From an uncultured Clostridia bacterium (lineage in GTDB: Bacteria; Bacillota; Clostridia; TANB77; CAG-508): 64,000 bases of DNA. Below the pieces are notes generated by a model that saw nothing but the letters and a program-made list of their open reading frames with translations, was not told the DNA's origin and made no database searches. The first letter of the stretch is position 1. Every line of letters begins with the position of its first letter. The stretch lies in NCBI GenBank assembly GCA_948530865.1, contig CAOTKV010000006.1, positions 1 to 64,000 on the forward strand, written 5' to 3'. Positions 1-11,001 of this stretch are shown piece by piece. Both the position numbers and the translations under genes were made by a program.

Positions 1-930
1 TTATTTCTTCACTTCATCCACTATATCTTTACATGTCAATCCAAAATATTCTAACAACTCTGATGCTTTACCAGATTTACCAAAGCAATCCTTCATTCCC
101 ATACGAGTAAGTTTAGCTGGATAATTTTCAACCAAAACTTCTGCAATAGCTGTACCTAAACCACCAATTATACTGTGTTCTTCCACTGAAATAAGTTTTT
201 TTGTCTCTTTTGCACATTTTATAATTATATCTTTATCAATTGGCTTTATTGTATGAATATCAACAACTCTTATATAAATTCCTTCTTTTTCTAGCTCTTC
301 TTTTGCTTTTAAACTTTCGGCAACCATAATTCCAGTAGCAAATACTGTTGCATCAATGCCTTCTCCAAATTGTATTGCTTTTCCAAGTTCAAAATTGTAA
401 TTTTCTTCATAAATTACTGGTGTAGCTGCTCTTCCAAATCTTATATATACTGGTCCATCTATTTTTGAAGCTTCATTTACAGCCCATTTTGCTTCAATGC
501 CATCTGCTGGAGAAATTACAGTCATATTTGGAAGGCCTCTCATTAAATTAATATCTTCTAACATCTGATGTGTTGCTCCATCTTCTCCTACTGTAATACC
601 ACAATGTGTAGCACATATTTTCACATTTAAATTTGGATAGCATATACTATTTCTTATTTGATCGTATACTCTTCCTGTTGCAAATACTGCAAATGTGCTT
701 GCAAATGGAATTTTGCCACAAGTTGCAAATCCAGCAGCTGTTGCTATCATATCTTGTTCTGCAATTCCCATATCAAAAAATCTTTCTGGTATTTCTTTTG
801 CAAAAATATTTGTTTTTGTTGCACCAGCTAAATCTGCATCTAAAACAACTATTTTTTCATTTTTTCTTCCAAGTTCAAGCAGAGCTTCTCCATAGCTTTG
901 CCTTGTAGCTTTTTTATTATTAAAATCCAT
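1..930 (-). CDS. Transketolase, C-terminal (pyrimidine-binding) subunit
   Basis: This is the second half of a split transketolase, which moves two-carbon units between sugar phosphates in the non-oxidative pentose phosphate pathway in the cytosol. It holds the pyrimidine-binding domain; Glu58 in GIAEQDM matches the catalytic Glu that activates thiamine diphosphate. A C-terminal transketolase domain follows, giving about 309 residues, normal for this subunit. I start at the ATG at 930 because GGAGGAAATT precedes it; the GTG 12 bases upstream lies inside that ribosome binding site. The stop codon is at bases 1-3, so the gene is complete. Its partner lies 82 bp upstream and the two must form a heteromeric enzyme. 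The similar domain of 1-deoxyxylulose-5-phosphate synthase is the alternative, but the split architecture argues for transketolase. Confidence 0.95.
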   Translation of the reverse strand: MDFNNKKATRQSYGEALLELGRKNEKIVVLDADLAGATKTNIFAKEIPERFFDMGIAEQDMIATAAGFATCGKIPFASTFAVFATGRVYDQIRNSICYPNLNVKICATHCGITVGEDGATHQMLEDINLMRGLPNMTVISPADGIEAKWAVNEASKIDGPVYIRFGRAATPVIYEENYNFELGKAIQFGEGIDATVFATGIMVAESLKAKEELEKEGIYIRVVDIHTIKPIDKDIIIKCAKETKKLISVEEHSIIGGLGTAIAEVLVENYPAKLTRMGMKDCFGKSGKASELLEYFGLTCKDIVDEVKK

Positions 931-1012
931 AATTTCCTCCACTTTTATAGAATTATAACTTTATTTCTTTTTCAAAAGTTTCTTTAATTGTATTTTTTAT
1001 AACACAAATACT

Positions 1013-1825
1013 TTATCTATTTATTAACTCCTCTATTGCCATTTTATATTCTTCTTCATTTGGTGCTTTTCCATGCCATCCTGCTTGGTTTTCCATGTAA
1101 GAAATACCTTTTCCTTTTATTGTTTTTGCTATAATTGCTGTTGGCATATCTTTTGTTTGTTTTGCAATTTCAAAAGCATTTAATATTTCATCGAAATTAT
1201 GTCCATCTATTACTAATGTTTTAAATCCAAAACTTTCAAATTTTTGGTCTATTGGATATGGACTCATTACATCTGATATCTTTCCATCTATTTGTAGGTT
1301 ATTATTATCTACTATTACACATAAATTATCTAACTTGTAATGGCTAGATGTCATGGCAGCTTCCCATACTTGCCCCTCTTCTATCTCGCCATCTCCTAAT
1401 ACACAATAAACTCTATAATCTTTTTTATCTAACTTTCCAGCTAAAGCCATTCCATTTGCAACTGATAATCCTTGCCCTAATGAACCTGATGTCATATCTA
1501 CACCAGGAATCTTTTTCATGTCTGGATGGCCTTGCAAATAGCTTGTAGTTTTTCTAAATGTTTTTAAATCTTCTTCTGGTATAAATCCTCTTTCACTAAG
1601 TGTTGCATATAATGCAGGTGAACAATGACCTTTTGATAAAACAAATCTATCTCTATTTTCATCATTAATATTATTAATTCTTAACTCTGAAAAATATAAT
1701 GCAGTTAATATATCAGCAACAGATAATGAACCACCTGGATGTCCTGAAGATGCTTGATATACCATCTCAACTATATTCCTTCTAATTTTTTTAGCTTTTT
1801 CTTGTAAATTTGATTTATCTACCAT
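1013..1825 (-). CDS. Transketolase, N-terminal (TPP-binding) subunit
   Basis: This is the thiamine diphosphate-binding half of a split transketolase. Visible are the HPGG motif near the N terminus, which contributes a cofactor-binding His, and the GDGEIEEGQ...NNN stretch, the typical GDG-X(n)-N metal and diphosphate binding motif. The length of about 270 residues fits the family. The ATG at 1825 is chosen because AGGAGAAAGTGT precedes it; an in-frame start further upstream would overlap that site. It lies directly upstream of the C-terminal subunit on the same strand and is probably cotranscribed with it. Confidence 0.95.
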   Translation of the reverse strand: MVDKSNLQEKAKKIRRNIVEMVYQASSGHPGGSLSVADILTALYFSELRINNINDENRDRFVLSKGHCSPALYATLSERGFIPEEDLKTFRKTTSYLQGHPDMKKIPGVDMTSGSLGQGLSVANGMALAGKLDKKDYRVYCVLGDGEIEEGQVWEAAMTSSHYKLDNLCVIVDNNNLQIDGKISDVMSPYPIDQKFESFGFKTLVIDGHNFDEILNAFEIAKQTKDMPTAIIAKTIKGKGISYMENQAGWHGKAPNEEEYKMAIEELINR

Positions 1826-1935
1826 ACACTTTCTCCTATTCAAAATATAAAATTTATATTATATTTTATAACTATTATTCCAAAATAATTATATATTAAT
1901 TACTTTTTTTAAGCAAGAAAAAAATACTTTTATCG

Positions 1936-1973
1936 ACAAAAAAGACTCTCTATTTTTCAATAAAGAGTCTTTA
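1936..1973 (-). terminator. Rho-independent terminator
   Basis: A 9-bp stem (AAAGACTCT pairing with AGAGTCTTT, 1941-1949 and 1964-1972) is followed on the minus strand by a T-rich run. It sits just past the stop codon of the membrane protein gene at 1984 and ends the 3057-1984 transcript. Confidence 0.85.
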
Positions 1974-1983
1974 AAATTTATTA

Positions 1984-2370
1984 TTATTTTCTTGCCATAA
2001 ATATTGATTTTAAAACTAAACCTATACCACCTGCCATAAGTAGCATCATTACTACATAATCAAACATTGATGTAGTTGTAAAGGTAATTCTTATATTCAT
2101 TATTATTGAAGCAATTATGAATATAGAACCTGCTATTGTAATCAATCTTGCAATAATTGATTTAGGATTATTTACAAGCCATATAATTCCTATCATAAGT
2201 GGAATTATTACTAACCCACTTGAAACATTCATTCCAGCAATACTCCATGCTCCAAAACCTGAATGAACTACTGCTTTACTTAGTAGGAAAAATATTCCAG
2301 ATACTATCAATACTATTCCCATATAAAATTCTATATAATCACTTGCTTTTTTATTATTTTTTTCACTCAT
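1984..2370 (-). CDS. Small four-helix integral membrane protein
   Basis: The function is not recognised. The 128-residue protein starts with a polar, Lys-rich N terminus and then has four predicted membrane segments at roughly residues 15-35, 45-65, 73-93 and 102-122. There are no catalytic motifs or conserved cysteines. It begins 24 bp after the stop of the membrane-anchored protein encoded just upstream, so the two are probably cotranscribed, and a strong terminator follows. It may be a small partner or stability factor in the membrane, but that is inference. Confidence 0.75.
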   Translation of the reverse strand: MSEKNNKKASDYIEFYMGIVLIVSGIFFLLSKAVVHSGFGAWSIAGMNVSSGLVIIPLMIGIIWLVNNPKSIIARLITIAGSIFIIASIIMNIRITFTTTSMFDYVVMMLLMAGGIGLVLKSIFMARK

Positions 2371-2394
2371 ATCTTCTGTATTCTCCTTTACATT

Positions 2395-3057
2395 TTAGAA
2401 TGGAAAGATTCCAAATAAGAATCTTGAAGGCATTGTCCAAAGTATAATTCCTGCACCTATTGCATATCCCCACCAAGGAATATTACTTGCGAATCCCCAG
2501 AACAATCTCCAACCATTAACTGCTGTATTTTTGATTCCATTCCAGCTAAATAAATCTGTTAGTTTTACTCCAAAAATTGTAGCATTTGTTAAATCCATTC
2601 CAAATACATCACTTAAATCAATTTCCCAACCAAAAATATCTATTATATTTGTTTTGTCTGGAAGCTGACTACTTGATATTACAGAAATATCATATGATTT
2701 TAATTCTGTACCTTTAAACTTAACATTGTAATCTTTGTATGTGCCTGGTTCAATTTCTCCTATATCTACATATTTAGTAGCTGCAAGTAAACCTTGTTTA
2801 CTATATAAATCTATTTTTGCATAATAATTATTTTGCTTTGCAGATGAAGTATTAGATAATCTAAATTGCATATATCCATTAACATTTGTTGCCCTTCCTG
2901 AAACTCCTTCTACAACAATTGCACAACCATTATCTTGTATATTTCCATCCATTTTTTTATACATATTTCCTATTAATGCATCTTCTAAAATTAGTGATAA
3001 GATAAAAAATCCTACTATTCCTAGAAAATATAATAGAAATGTTTTCATTCTAGACAT
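2395..3057 (-). CDS. Membrane protein with extracytoplasmic domain, unknown function
   Basis: The 220-residue protein has an N-terminal membrane segment (about residues 7-25), a soluble region of about 165 residues and a second hydrophobic segment near the C terminus (about 195-212). The middle part reads like a small beta-sandwich, with alternating hydrophobic strands (MQFRLSNTSS, YYAKIDLYSKQG, TYKDYNVKF), as in FxLYD-type extracytoplasmic domains. I cannot assign a family. GTGAGGAAAATATT precedes the start codon, and a good sigma-A promoter lies at 3095-3123. Confidence 0.75.
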   Translation of the reverse strand: MSRMKTFLLYFLGIVGFFILSLILEDALIGNMYKKMDGNIQDNGCAIVVEGVSGRATNVNGYMQFRLSNTSSAKQNNYYAKIDLYSKQGLLAATKYVDIGEIEPGTYKDYNVKFKGTELKSYDISVISSSQLPDKTNIIDIFGWEIDLSDVFGMDLTNATIFGVKLTDLFSWNGIKNTAVNGWRLFWGFASNIPWWGYAIGAGIILWTMPSRFLFGIFPF

Positions 3058-3094
3058 AATATTTTCCTCACTTATAAATAATATTACCTTTTTA

Positions 3095-3123
3095 ATTATA
3101 CAACATTTAACAAATTTTGTAAA
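3095..3123 (-). promoter_or_regulatory. Sigma-A promoter for the 3057-1984 operon
   Basis: On the minus strand TTTACA (3118-3123) and a perfect TATAAT (3095-3100) are separated by 17 bases. The ATG of the membrane protein gene is 38 bases downstream of the -10 box. Confidence 0.7.
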
Positions 3124-3142
3124 TAATTTACATAATTAAAAA

Positions 3143-6100
3143 CTATATATATATTTCTTTATTTAAGTATAGTGAATATATACAAGTTTTTCTTACTTTT
3201 AAATCAAGAGCATTTTCTAATGCTTCTTTATAAATTTTTAATTGATTCTTATATTTTATTACTAATTCTTGCTCTTTCTCTACAAAGTCTGTTTTATAAT
3301 CTAATAAAATAATACTATTTTTTTCATCTATTGCATATAAATCTATAATTCCTTGAACTAATATTTCTTCATCTTGTGATTCTTCAAAAATTTCTTTTGC
3401 TTTTATTTTAGTACAAAACGCTTTTTCTTTTTCAATTTTGATACATTTCTTTATTTCCTGAGCAATTGGCGATTTTAAGAACTTTTCGATTTTAGAAATA
3501 TTTATAAATTTTGATTCTTCTTCTGATATTATTTTTTTATAAACTAACTTTTCTCTTAAATTTTCCAATTTTTCTAAATTGTAATCTTCTTTAAAATTGA
3601 TTTTTTGTAAAAATAAATGCATTATAGTACCTTTTTTACTTGCTGTTACTACTTCTTCTTTTTCCATAAAACTTGGAGTTATATTTGCAATACCAATTTC
3701 CTTTGAATTTAATAATTCAAAATCAATTCCTTCTTTTTGCATTTCTTTAATCTTACTTACAGTACTTTTTATAGGAATTTGTGTAGCAATTTCATTACTA
3801 TATTTCCACTTAAATTCTTTCTCATATTTTTCAAAATTATTTTCTTTTTCAAAATCAAATTCTCTTATTTCTATTTCTTTTGCTTCTTCTTTTTGAATAA
3901 TATCTTTTTTCTTATAGTAATTAATTGTTAATAATTCGTTTGATTTATTATTTAAAAAAACAAGTTCTAACCAATCTAAATAAGATATGTATTTTTTTAA
4001 CAATATTGGATTTATTTTGCCTTTATCAGAATTATATATTTTTAAAATTTCTTTTTTCTTTTCAATTTCGTCCAAATAATCTTTAGAAGTCCCTGTAATT
4101 ATCAATTTTTCCTTTGCTCTTGTTAATGCTACATATAAAATTCTCATTTCTTCTGAAATGTTTTCTTCTTTTATTACTATTTTTATAGCATCTTTTGCAG
4201 AAGTTGAATATTCAACCATTTTATCATAATTAATATATTGTGGACCTATTCCGATTTTTTGATGTAATAATAAGTTAGAATTTAAGTCTTGCATATTTAT
4301 TTTTTTCGATGTACTTGATAAAAATACAACTGGAAATTCTAGTCCTTTACTTTTATGAATACTCATAATTCTGACAACATTTTCATTCTCACCAATAATT
4401 TTAGCTGCCGACATATCACTATTTCCAGATTTTAATTTCTCAATAAATTTTATAAAATTAAATAAGCCTTTAAAACTTGTTTTTTCATACTCTTTTGCTC
4501 TTTCAAAAAGCATTTTCAAATTTGCTTGTCTTAAAGAACCATTGGGCATTAATCCTACATAATTATAAAATCCAGTATCTGTATATATTTGCCAAATTAA
4601 TTCTGCTAAACTTAAATAATCAACCTCTTTTTGCCATCTATCTATTTTGTCTAAAAAATCTTTTACTTTAATTTGTAATTGACCTTTTAAAACGTCTTTC
4701 GCTTTTTGCAGACTATAATAAAAACGATTTTCTTTATCACATAACCTTATTTCTAAAATTTCATTATCTGTAAAAGTCCCAATTTCTGAACGTAAAACTG
4801 ATACTAAAGAAATATCATCAATAGGATTATCTAATATCTTTAATACACTTATAATTGTCTGAATTTCTATTGTATCTAAATATTCATTTGAGCTATCTGA
4901 AAATACTGGTATATCAAATTTTAACAATTCCTTTTCGTAAATTGGTGCTAAATGAGAAGTACTTCTCAGCAAAATTACTATATCCTTATATGTTATATCT
5001 CTAAATCCAAATTTCTTATCTTTTACTTGTGATTTTGACTGTATAAGTTCTTGTATTTTCTTTGCAACAAATTGGGCTTCTATTTCTTCTTTTTCTAACA
5101 ATTTTAAATTATTTTCATCTTCTTTTTGATCTTCATCATCAAGCCAAGCTTGCACTTGTTCATCTTCTTTTAAATCTATTATATGTAGTTCTGCATTTCC
5201 AACTCCATTTTCAACATCTTCAAAATCAGCACCTAAATTTAAAAATTCATCTTTATTATAATCAATATCTCCTAAATTTTTACTCATAATATTTTCAAAA
5301 ACAGCATTTGTAATATCTAACACATTTTTTCTACTTCTAAAATTTTTAAACAACTGAATTTTTAAGCCGTCTTCATTTCCAGTTAATGAATATCTATCAT
5401 ATTTATCTAAAAATAATTCTGGACATGCTTGACGGAATTTATAAATACTTTGTTTAACATCTCCAACCATAAACAAATTATTTCCTCGAGATACTGTTCC
5501 TAATATATATTCTTGAACTTGATTACTATCTTGATATTCATCAATTGCAATTTCTTCAAATTTTTCTTGATATTTTTTGGCAACATCTGTTGGTACATAA
5601 TTTCCATTTTCATCTTTTTTTACTAATATTTTTAATGCATAATGTTCAATATCATTAAAATCTATTATATTTCTTTCTCTTTTTTTACGTTTAAATTGAT
5701 TATCAAAGTCTATTATTACATCTTCTAAAATTTTAAGTACTTCATGCATATCATAAATATCTTGATATGCTGATTTTGAATCATATATTAAAATTTCTTT
5801 TATTAATTTCATTAACTTGTTTTTTACAACATCCCTTGAAGCTTTTGCTTCATCTTTAAAATCCATTGCGATTTTTTTATCAATTGGCCATGATTTTAAT
5901 TTCATTTCTTTTGAAAAGTTATAAGCCTCATCCCATGAAATATCTATTAATTCATATAATTTCCTGAAAATTTCAATATCTGATTCTATTGTTAATTTGT
6001 ATTTTTCAAGTTCATATATTGTTTCTAATTTATTTCTAATAAGTTTTAAACTATTTACTCCATCAACAATCTCTTCTTGTAAATTTTTAAGTAAAATTTT

Positions 6101-6731
6101 TCCCCAAACACTTCTTGAAAAATCTATATCATCACCATTATTTTCAAACATTCTAACTTTTTCAACAAGCCATTCATTTGGAAATGGTGAACTTTGCATA
6201 AATCTATGAATTGATAAAACTATCTCTTTTAAAGCTTCGTCTCCTCTATAACCTGTATATGTATCAATAAGCTTTGCAAAGCTTTCATCTTCATCTTCGT
6301 ATAATTTTTCAAAGACTTCTTCTAATACTTCTTGTTTTAAAAGCTCAATTTCCTCTTCTGTTCCAATTCTAAAATTAGCTGATAATTCTATTTCAAAAAA
6401 GTTATTTTTTATTACATCTAAACAAAATGAGTGTATTGTGCAAATATTTGATTTACCTAATAATATTATTTGCTTTTGCAAATTCTCATTTTCAGGCTCA
6501 TCATCTAATTTCTTATAAATTGCTTCTAATACTCTTTCTCTCATTTCAGAAGCTGCTGCATTTGTAAATGTAACAACTAATAATCTATCTATATCCACGT
6601 TTTCATTTAATATTTTTTGAATTATACGTTCTACTAATACTGCTGTTTTTCCACTTCCGTGCAGCAGCAGCTACTAATATATTTGAATCTTTCTTATAAA
6701 TTGCATCTTTTTGTTCTTTTGTCCAGTTCAT
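3143..6731 (-). CDS. addA: Helicase-nuclease AddA, frame interrupted at Walker A
   Basis: AddA is the UvrD-like helicase and nuclease subunit of the AddAB double-strand break repair complex. The reading frame opens at ATG 6731 (MNWTKEQKDAI), runs 24 codons to AAAA, then meets in-frame CGG at codon 25. Skipping the C (complement of 6659) gives GSGKTAVLVERI, the Walker A motif, and the frame then runs to the stop at 3143, for 1195 residues in total. Later motifs are intact: VTFTNAAASEMRERV (Ia), IDEYQDSN (II), MVGDVKQSIYKFRQ (III), IMSIHKSKGLEFP (V), YVALTRAKEKL (VI) and the C-terminal RecB-type nuclease motif LLDYKTD. addB is not next to it. Read without a frame change, the helicase lacks its ATP-binding loop. 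See the CGG finding. Confidence 0.93.
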
Positions 6732-6816
6732 AAATAATTTCCTTTCAAATTTATATATGTATAATACTATATTTTTAACTTTTTTTCCACATTATCTGAT
6801 TAAATTTCACTTTTCA

Positions 6817-6855
6817 TAAAAAAATAAACTCATATTTCTATGAGTTTATTTTTTA
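6817..6855 (-). terminator. Rho-independent terminator
   Basis: A 12-bp perfect stem (AATAAACTCATA, 6823-6834, with its complement at 6839-6850) is followed on the minus strand by a T-rich run. It lies just beyond the stop of the thioester adhesin gene and insulates addA. Confidence 0.85.
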
Positions 6856-6864
6856 TTTATGTTA

Positions 6865-9800
6865 TTATAAAACATATTTTTTTATTAAAATTATACCTGT
6901 TGTTAGAATTGCAAGTACTGTTGTTGTTAAAACTATATAAGTTGGAGCTGTACCAGTTGAAATTTCTAACATAACTGGTGCATCATCAATATCATCTTCA
7001 CCTGGTTTATTATTATCTGGTGTTGAATCTATATCTGGTGAATTGCTATCATTTTTATGAGCACTTATTTCTGCAACATTTACTTTTTGACCAAAGTTAT
7101 TATCACCATTTATCCACTTTAATGTTACTTGTACTGATGCTGATTCTCCTGGTTTTAGTAATGTATTGGCTAAAGCATTTGTTGTTATAACTCTATCTGA
7201 AACTTTTGTCCATTGTGGATTGTCTCCTGCAACAAATTCTAATCCTTCTGGAATATAATCTTTAACTTCTGTTGCATATCCTTCAATCTCACCTTCGTTT
7301 TTAACTGTTATGTTATAAACGAATTTTACTATTGTTGATTTTATTCTCTTTCTGTGAACTTCAACTTTTTGTAGTCCTGCATTAGGATCTACTGAAATTT
7401 CTCTTCTTGTTCCATTTTCTTCAACAATTATTTTTACTAAATCTTTTCTTAATGCTAAATCAAAATATTTTACATATACTTCTTCAGTATCAATATCATC
7501 TTCACCTTCTTTATTATTATTTGGTGTTGAATCTCTATCATCTACTGGATTTCCATTTTCATCTTGATCATCTGTTATTTCTGCAACATTTTTTATTTTT
7601 CTATCTTGTTTAATATCGCTTTCAACAATTTTGAAAACTATTTGAACATCTCTATAATCTAATTTTCCAGAAGCTTTATCATATGCAACAATTAAATTAT
7701 CTTCTCCTCTTGCTTCTGATTTAGATTTTGATAAATAATCAGTTTTTACAGTAATTGCTTGACTTAAATCAGATGTTTCATTTCCATTTTTATCATATAA
7801 TTTCCAACCATATTTTTTATTTATATCATTATCTTTTACAAATTCTAAACCTGCTGGTAAATTATCTGATATTTCTTTTGCATATCCTGCTAAATCACCT
7901 TCATTATATACTCTTATTGTATATGTTACTAAGTCGTTATTGGCAACTTGTAATGGTTGAACATTTGATGTAAATGTTATTTTTCCATCTGATGATTTTG
8001 AGATTGATGGTTCTCTTCCTTCAACTTTTTGATTATTTAAACCTGTTATAAATTTTTGTAAACTTAAATCAAATTCTTTTTCTTCTTCTGGTGTTAAAAG
8101 TTCATAATCATGGTCATCTTGATCTTTATCTCCGTTTGGATAGTCATCAGGATTTATTGTATCTGGTGTTGAATCTCTATCTATTACAGGTTGCTTTTCA
8201 TCATCAGAAATTTTTGTTATTTCTGCAATATTTCTTAAATTATTATTTGATGTTTCTGTATTTAATACTATACAAGCAACTTGTATATCTTTATAATCTA
8301 ATCTTGTTCCATTTTCTTTATCAAATCCATTAATTAGATTTTTTGTATCTGTATCTGAAGATTTTAATTTTGTTGATGTTAATTTTACTTTTCCAGTAAC
8401 AACTTCAACCTCAGATAAGTTCTTTATTCCAGTAAAATCATCTACTGATAAATTTTCTGTTCCATTTTCAATTGTATTTAATTTTACTGTATTTGAATTT
8501 GAAGGTATTGACCAATAATTATCAACATTTGTTATATGTCCAACTAAAAATCCTAATCCTTCTGGTAAATAATCAGCAACTTCCTCAGCATATCCTGCTA
8601 AATCACCTTCATTGTATACTCTTATTGTATATGTTACTATATCTCCAGGCTTTACAGTTAAAGAATTTTTAACTGTTGTATATTTAGCATTTTCTTCTCC
8701 ATTTTTTAATGGTGCAACGTCTACAACTGGTTCTCTACTTGTTTTAGGTGCTGATTTATTTATTTTTGTAATAAATTTCTTTAAACTTAAATCAAATGAT
8801 TTTCCTTCAACTATTACTTTTTCAAAATCATCATCATCTTCAATTCCTTTATAGTAATAGTTATTATCTGTTAAATCTGTTTTATTATTTGTATCTCCAG
8901 TATATTTTGATGTATCATAATCTTTTTGTGCATAATCGTTATTTCCTGGTGTTGAATCTATATCATCTATTCCAAAATCATCTTGAATTTCAGCAACATT
9001 TGTTAAAACTGATGCAGCTTTTGCACTATCTGCTATTTTACATTCGATTTGAACATAAGTACTTTTTAATTCATTATCATTTTCTTTATTAAATCCTTCA
9101 AGTTCTGTATCTTTTAAATATTCTGATTTATAAATATCAGCATTTTCTCCTGAAGATACTTTTTCCCAACCATATGTTGAATTTATTTGGCTATTTTCTG
9201 CTAATTCTAAACCTTTTGGTAAAGTATCTATAATTACCATACCATTTGCTTTAGTATCGCCTTCATTGTATACTCTTATTTCATATACAACTGTATCTCC
9301 TGTTGAAACTTTAACAGGCTCTTTTGCATGTTTATATGTAGCAGTTGTACTTGTTCCATCTTTCAATCCTGTAACATCAACTGTTGGAGCTCTATCAACT
9401 TTTTTATCATTTACTTTTATTATATATTTTCTTAATGCTAAATCATCAACATATCTTGATATAACACGTTCTGCCTTTTGGATATGTGGTGTATTTTCTC
9501 TAGTTATTAATAATACTGGTTGATATTCATTTGTATCATCTTCTGTTTGTGCTTCCCAAGCTGATGATTTTGTTTCAAAACTTGAATAAGATAATTGTAA
9601 TCTTACTTTAGTTGTTGTTTTATTTGTTTTTGGTATATATATGTCATATTCTTTATCAAATAATTCATTTACTTTTTTATCTGAAAAATCACTTTCTCCA
9701 GCAACTTTTATTTTATAGTCTGTTATTTCATTTTCATCTTGATCTAATAATTTTATTTCATATTCTGATGCTGGTACTGTTCCTGATGTAATTTTAAATG

Positions 9801-10704
9801 GACCAACAACATTATACTCATTATCTTTTACAGATGTAGTTTTATCGTCTAAATTAACTATTGCAGGATATGTAGCTTGTTCTTCTTCTGCTCTTTCTTT
9901 TGCTGATTTTATTAAATATTGATATAAGTGGTTTGCCATATCTTGACGATGTGCATATTTCTCATCTATATCACCATAAGATTTTGTATCATTTAAATCT
10001 ATTTTTAAATCATCAGGATTAATTCCTGCAACTCTAACAGCTGGTAATGTTTCTACATTAAATTTTGCCTCATCATTATTTGTAAAATACCATATTGCAT
10101 ATTGTTGTACAACATCAATATCATCATCTGTTAAAATAGCTTTTACTGTTTCTAAATCCCAATCTTCATAATCCGCAAATGCTTTTTCCAAATATGTATC
10201 TTTTTGCATTGGTGTTTGTTTCTTTAAATACATGTTATTTACTAACCAATTTAATGCTTTAAAATTCTCAGTCCAAGCTTCTTTTTGAGCATATGATGTA
10301 CTTAAATGTAAAGCTTGAATCTTTAGATTTGTACTATCACTAAAATCACCAATATTTGTATATTTCAAACTATTAAATCCTTCTGATGTTATTCCTGGGA
10401 AAGATTTAGTTGCATTTAAACAATAAAATGCATTAGTAAAATCTACATCACCTTTTTCTATTATTTTATATACTCTTGTTTCACCAACATTATATGCATA
10501 TTGAGATTCATCATAAAACTCTTTTTGCTCATCTGTTAATGTACCTGAGGCTTCTTCTCCTCCTTCATGTATAATGCTTATTTGTAATTCTGCTGTTTTA
10601 TCTTCATGAGTTAAAGAAGCAGCTAAAACTGTTGTGTATGGCATTAGCAATGTAAGTATGCAAGCCAAAACTAAAGCAATTTTTATAAATCTTTTCTTCA
10701 ACAT
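6865..10704 (-). CDS. Thioester-domain surface adhesin with four DUF11-like repeats
   Basis: This is a secreted, membrane-anchored surface protein of 1279 residues. A signal peptide covers about residues 1-29. Residues 90-210 carry the signature of a Gram-positive thioester domain: Cys95 in FYCLN and Gln201 in QYAIW, the pair that forms an internal Cys-Gln thioester able to bond covalently to host targets. Four long repeats follow, each opening with DLxLxKxI (near 425, 650, 887 and 1110), containing VxYxIRVYNEG and ending in an Asp-rich DSTPxxN linker; they resemble DUF11 or isopeptide-forming Ig-like domains. The C terminus has one hydrophobic helix and two lysines. No LPXTG precedes it, only EISTGTAPT, so anchoring is probably by the membrane helix. 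It has its own promoter and terminator. GGAAGG precedes the ATG. Confidence 0.85.
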   Translation of the reverse strand: MLKKRFIKIALVLACILTLLMPYTTVLAASLTHEDKTAELQISIIHEGGEEASGTLTDEQKEFYDESQYAYNVGETRVYKIIEKGDVDFTNAFYCLNATKSFPGITSEGFNSLKYTNIGDFSDSTNLKIQALHLSTSYAQKEAWTENFKALNWLVNNMYLKKQTPMQKDTYLEKAFADYEDWDLETVKAILTDDDIDVVQQYAIWYFTNNDEAKFNVETLPAVRVAGINPDDLKIDLNDTKSYGDIDEKYAHRQDMANHLYQYLIKSAKERAEEEQATYPAIVNLDDKTTSVKDNEYNVVGPFKITSGTVPASEYEIKLLDQDENEITDYKIKVAGESDFSDKKVNELFDKEYDIYIPKTNKTTTKVRLQLSYSSFETKSSAWEAQTEDDTNEYQPVLLITRENTPHIQKAERVISRYVDDLALRKYIIKVNDKKVDRAPTVDVTGLKDGTSTTATYKHAKEPVKVSTGDTVVYEIRVYNEGDTKANGMVIIDTLPKGLELAENSQINSTYGWEKVSSGENADIYKSEYLKDTELEGFNKENDNELKSTYVQIECKIADSAKAASVLTNVAEIQDDFGIDDIDSTPGNNDYAQKDYDTSKYTGDTNNKTDLTDNNYYYKGIEDDDDFEKVIVEGKSFDLSLKKFITKINKSAPKTSREPVVDVAPLKNGEENAKYTTVKNSLTVKPGDIVTYTIRVYNEGDLAGYAEEVADYLPEGLGFLVGHITNVDNYWSIPSNSNTVKLNTIENGTENLSVDDFTGIKNLSEVEVVTGKVKLTSTKLKSSDTDTKNLINGFDKENGTRLDYKDIQVACIVLNTETSNNNLRNIAEITKISDDEKQPVIDRDSTPDTINPDDYPNGDKDQDDHDYELLTPEEEKEFDLSLQKFITGLNNQKVEGREPSISKSSDGKITFTSNVQPLQVANNDLVTYTIRVYNEGDLAGYAKEISDNLPAGLEFVKDNDINKKYGWKLYDKNGNETSDLSQAITVKTDYLSKSKSEARGEDNLIVAYDKASGKLDYRDVQIVFKIVESDIKQDRKIKNVAEITDDQDENGNPVDDRDSTPNNNKEGEDDIDTEEVYVKYFDLALRKDLVKIIVEENGTRREISVDPNAGLQKVEVHRKRIKSTIVKFVYNITVKNEGEIEGYATEVKDYIPEGLEFVAGDNPQWTKVSDRVITTNALANTLLKPGESASVQVTLKWINGDNNFGQKVNVAEISAHKNDSNSPDIDSTPDNNKPGEDDIDDAPVMLEISTGTAPTYIVLTTTVLAILTTGIILIKKYVL

Positions 10705-10757
10705 AATTTATACCTTCCTTTATATTAATTTACACATTTATATTATTATATAATATA

Positions 10758-10785
10758 ATTTTAACTCTTATTTTTTCTATGTCAA
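10758..10785 (-). promoter_or_regulatory. Sigma-A promoter of the thioester adhesin gene
   Basis: On the minus strand TTGACA (10780-10785) is followed after 16 bases by TAAAAT (10758-10763). It leaves an untranslated leader of about 45 bases. The rest of the 297-bp divergent region (10705-11001) is AT-rich, with nothing else I could assign. Confidence 0.6.
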
Positions 10786-11001
10786 CATTCACTCTTATGT
10801 ATTATATTAGAAATCCTTAGAGTAATATGCATTACAGCACACATATCAATTATATTACATTTTTGTCACAAAATCAAGTAATTATGTTGATTTTATATAG
10901 GTTTTGAGCTTTTTTTACAAAAAATTCACATTACTTATATTGCATATTATTTATAAAACAAGAATATATTTCTAAGAACACTTCAAAAGGATGGTAAATT
11001 T

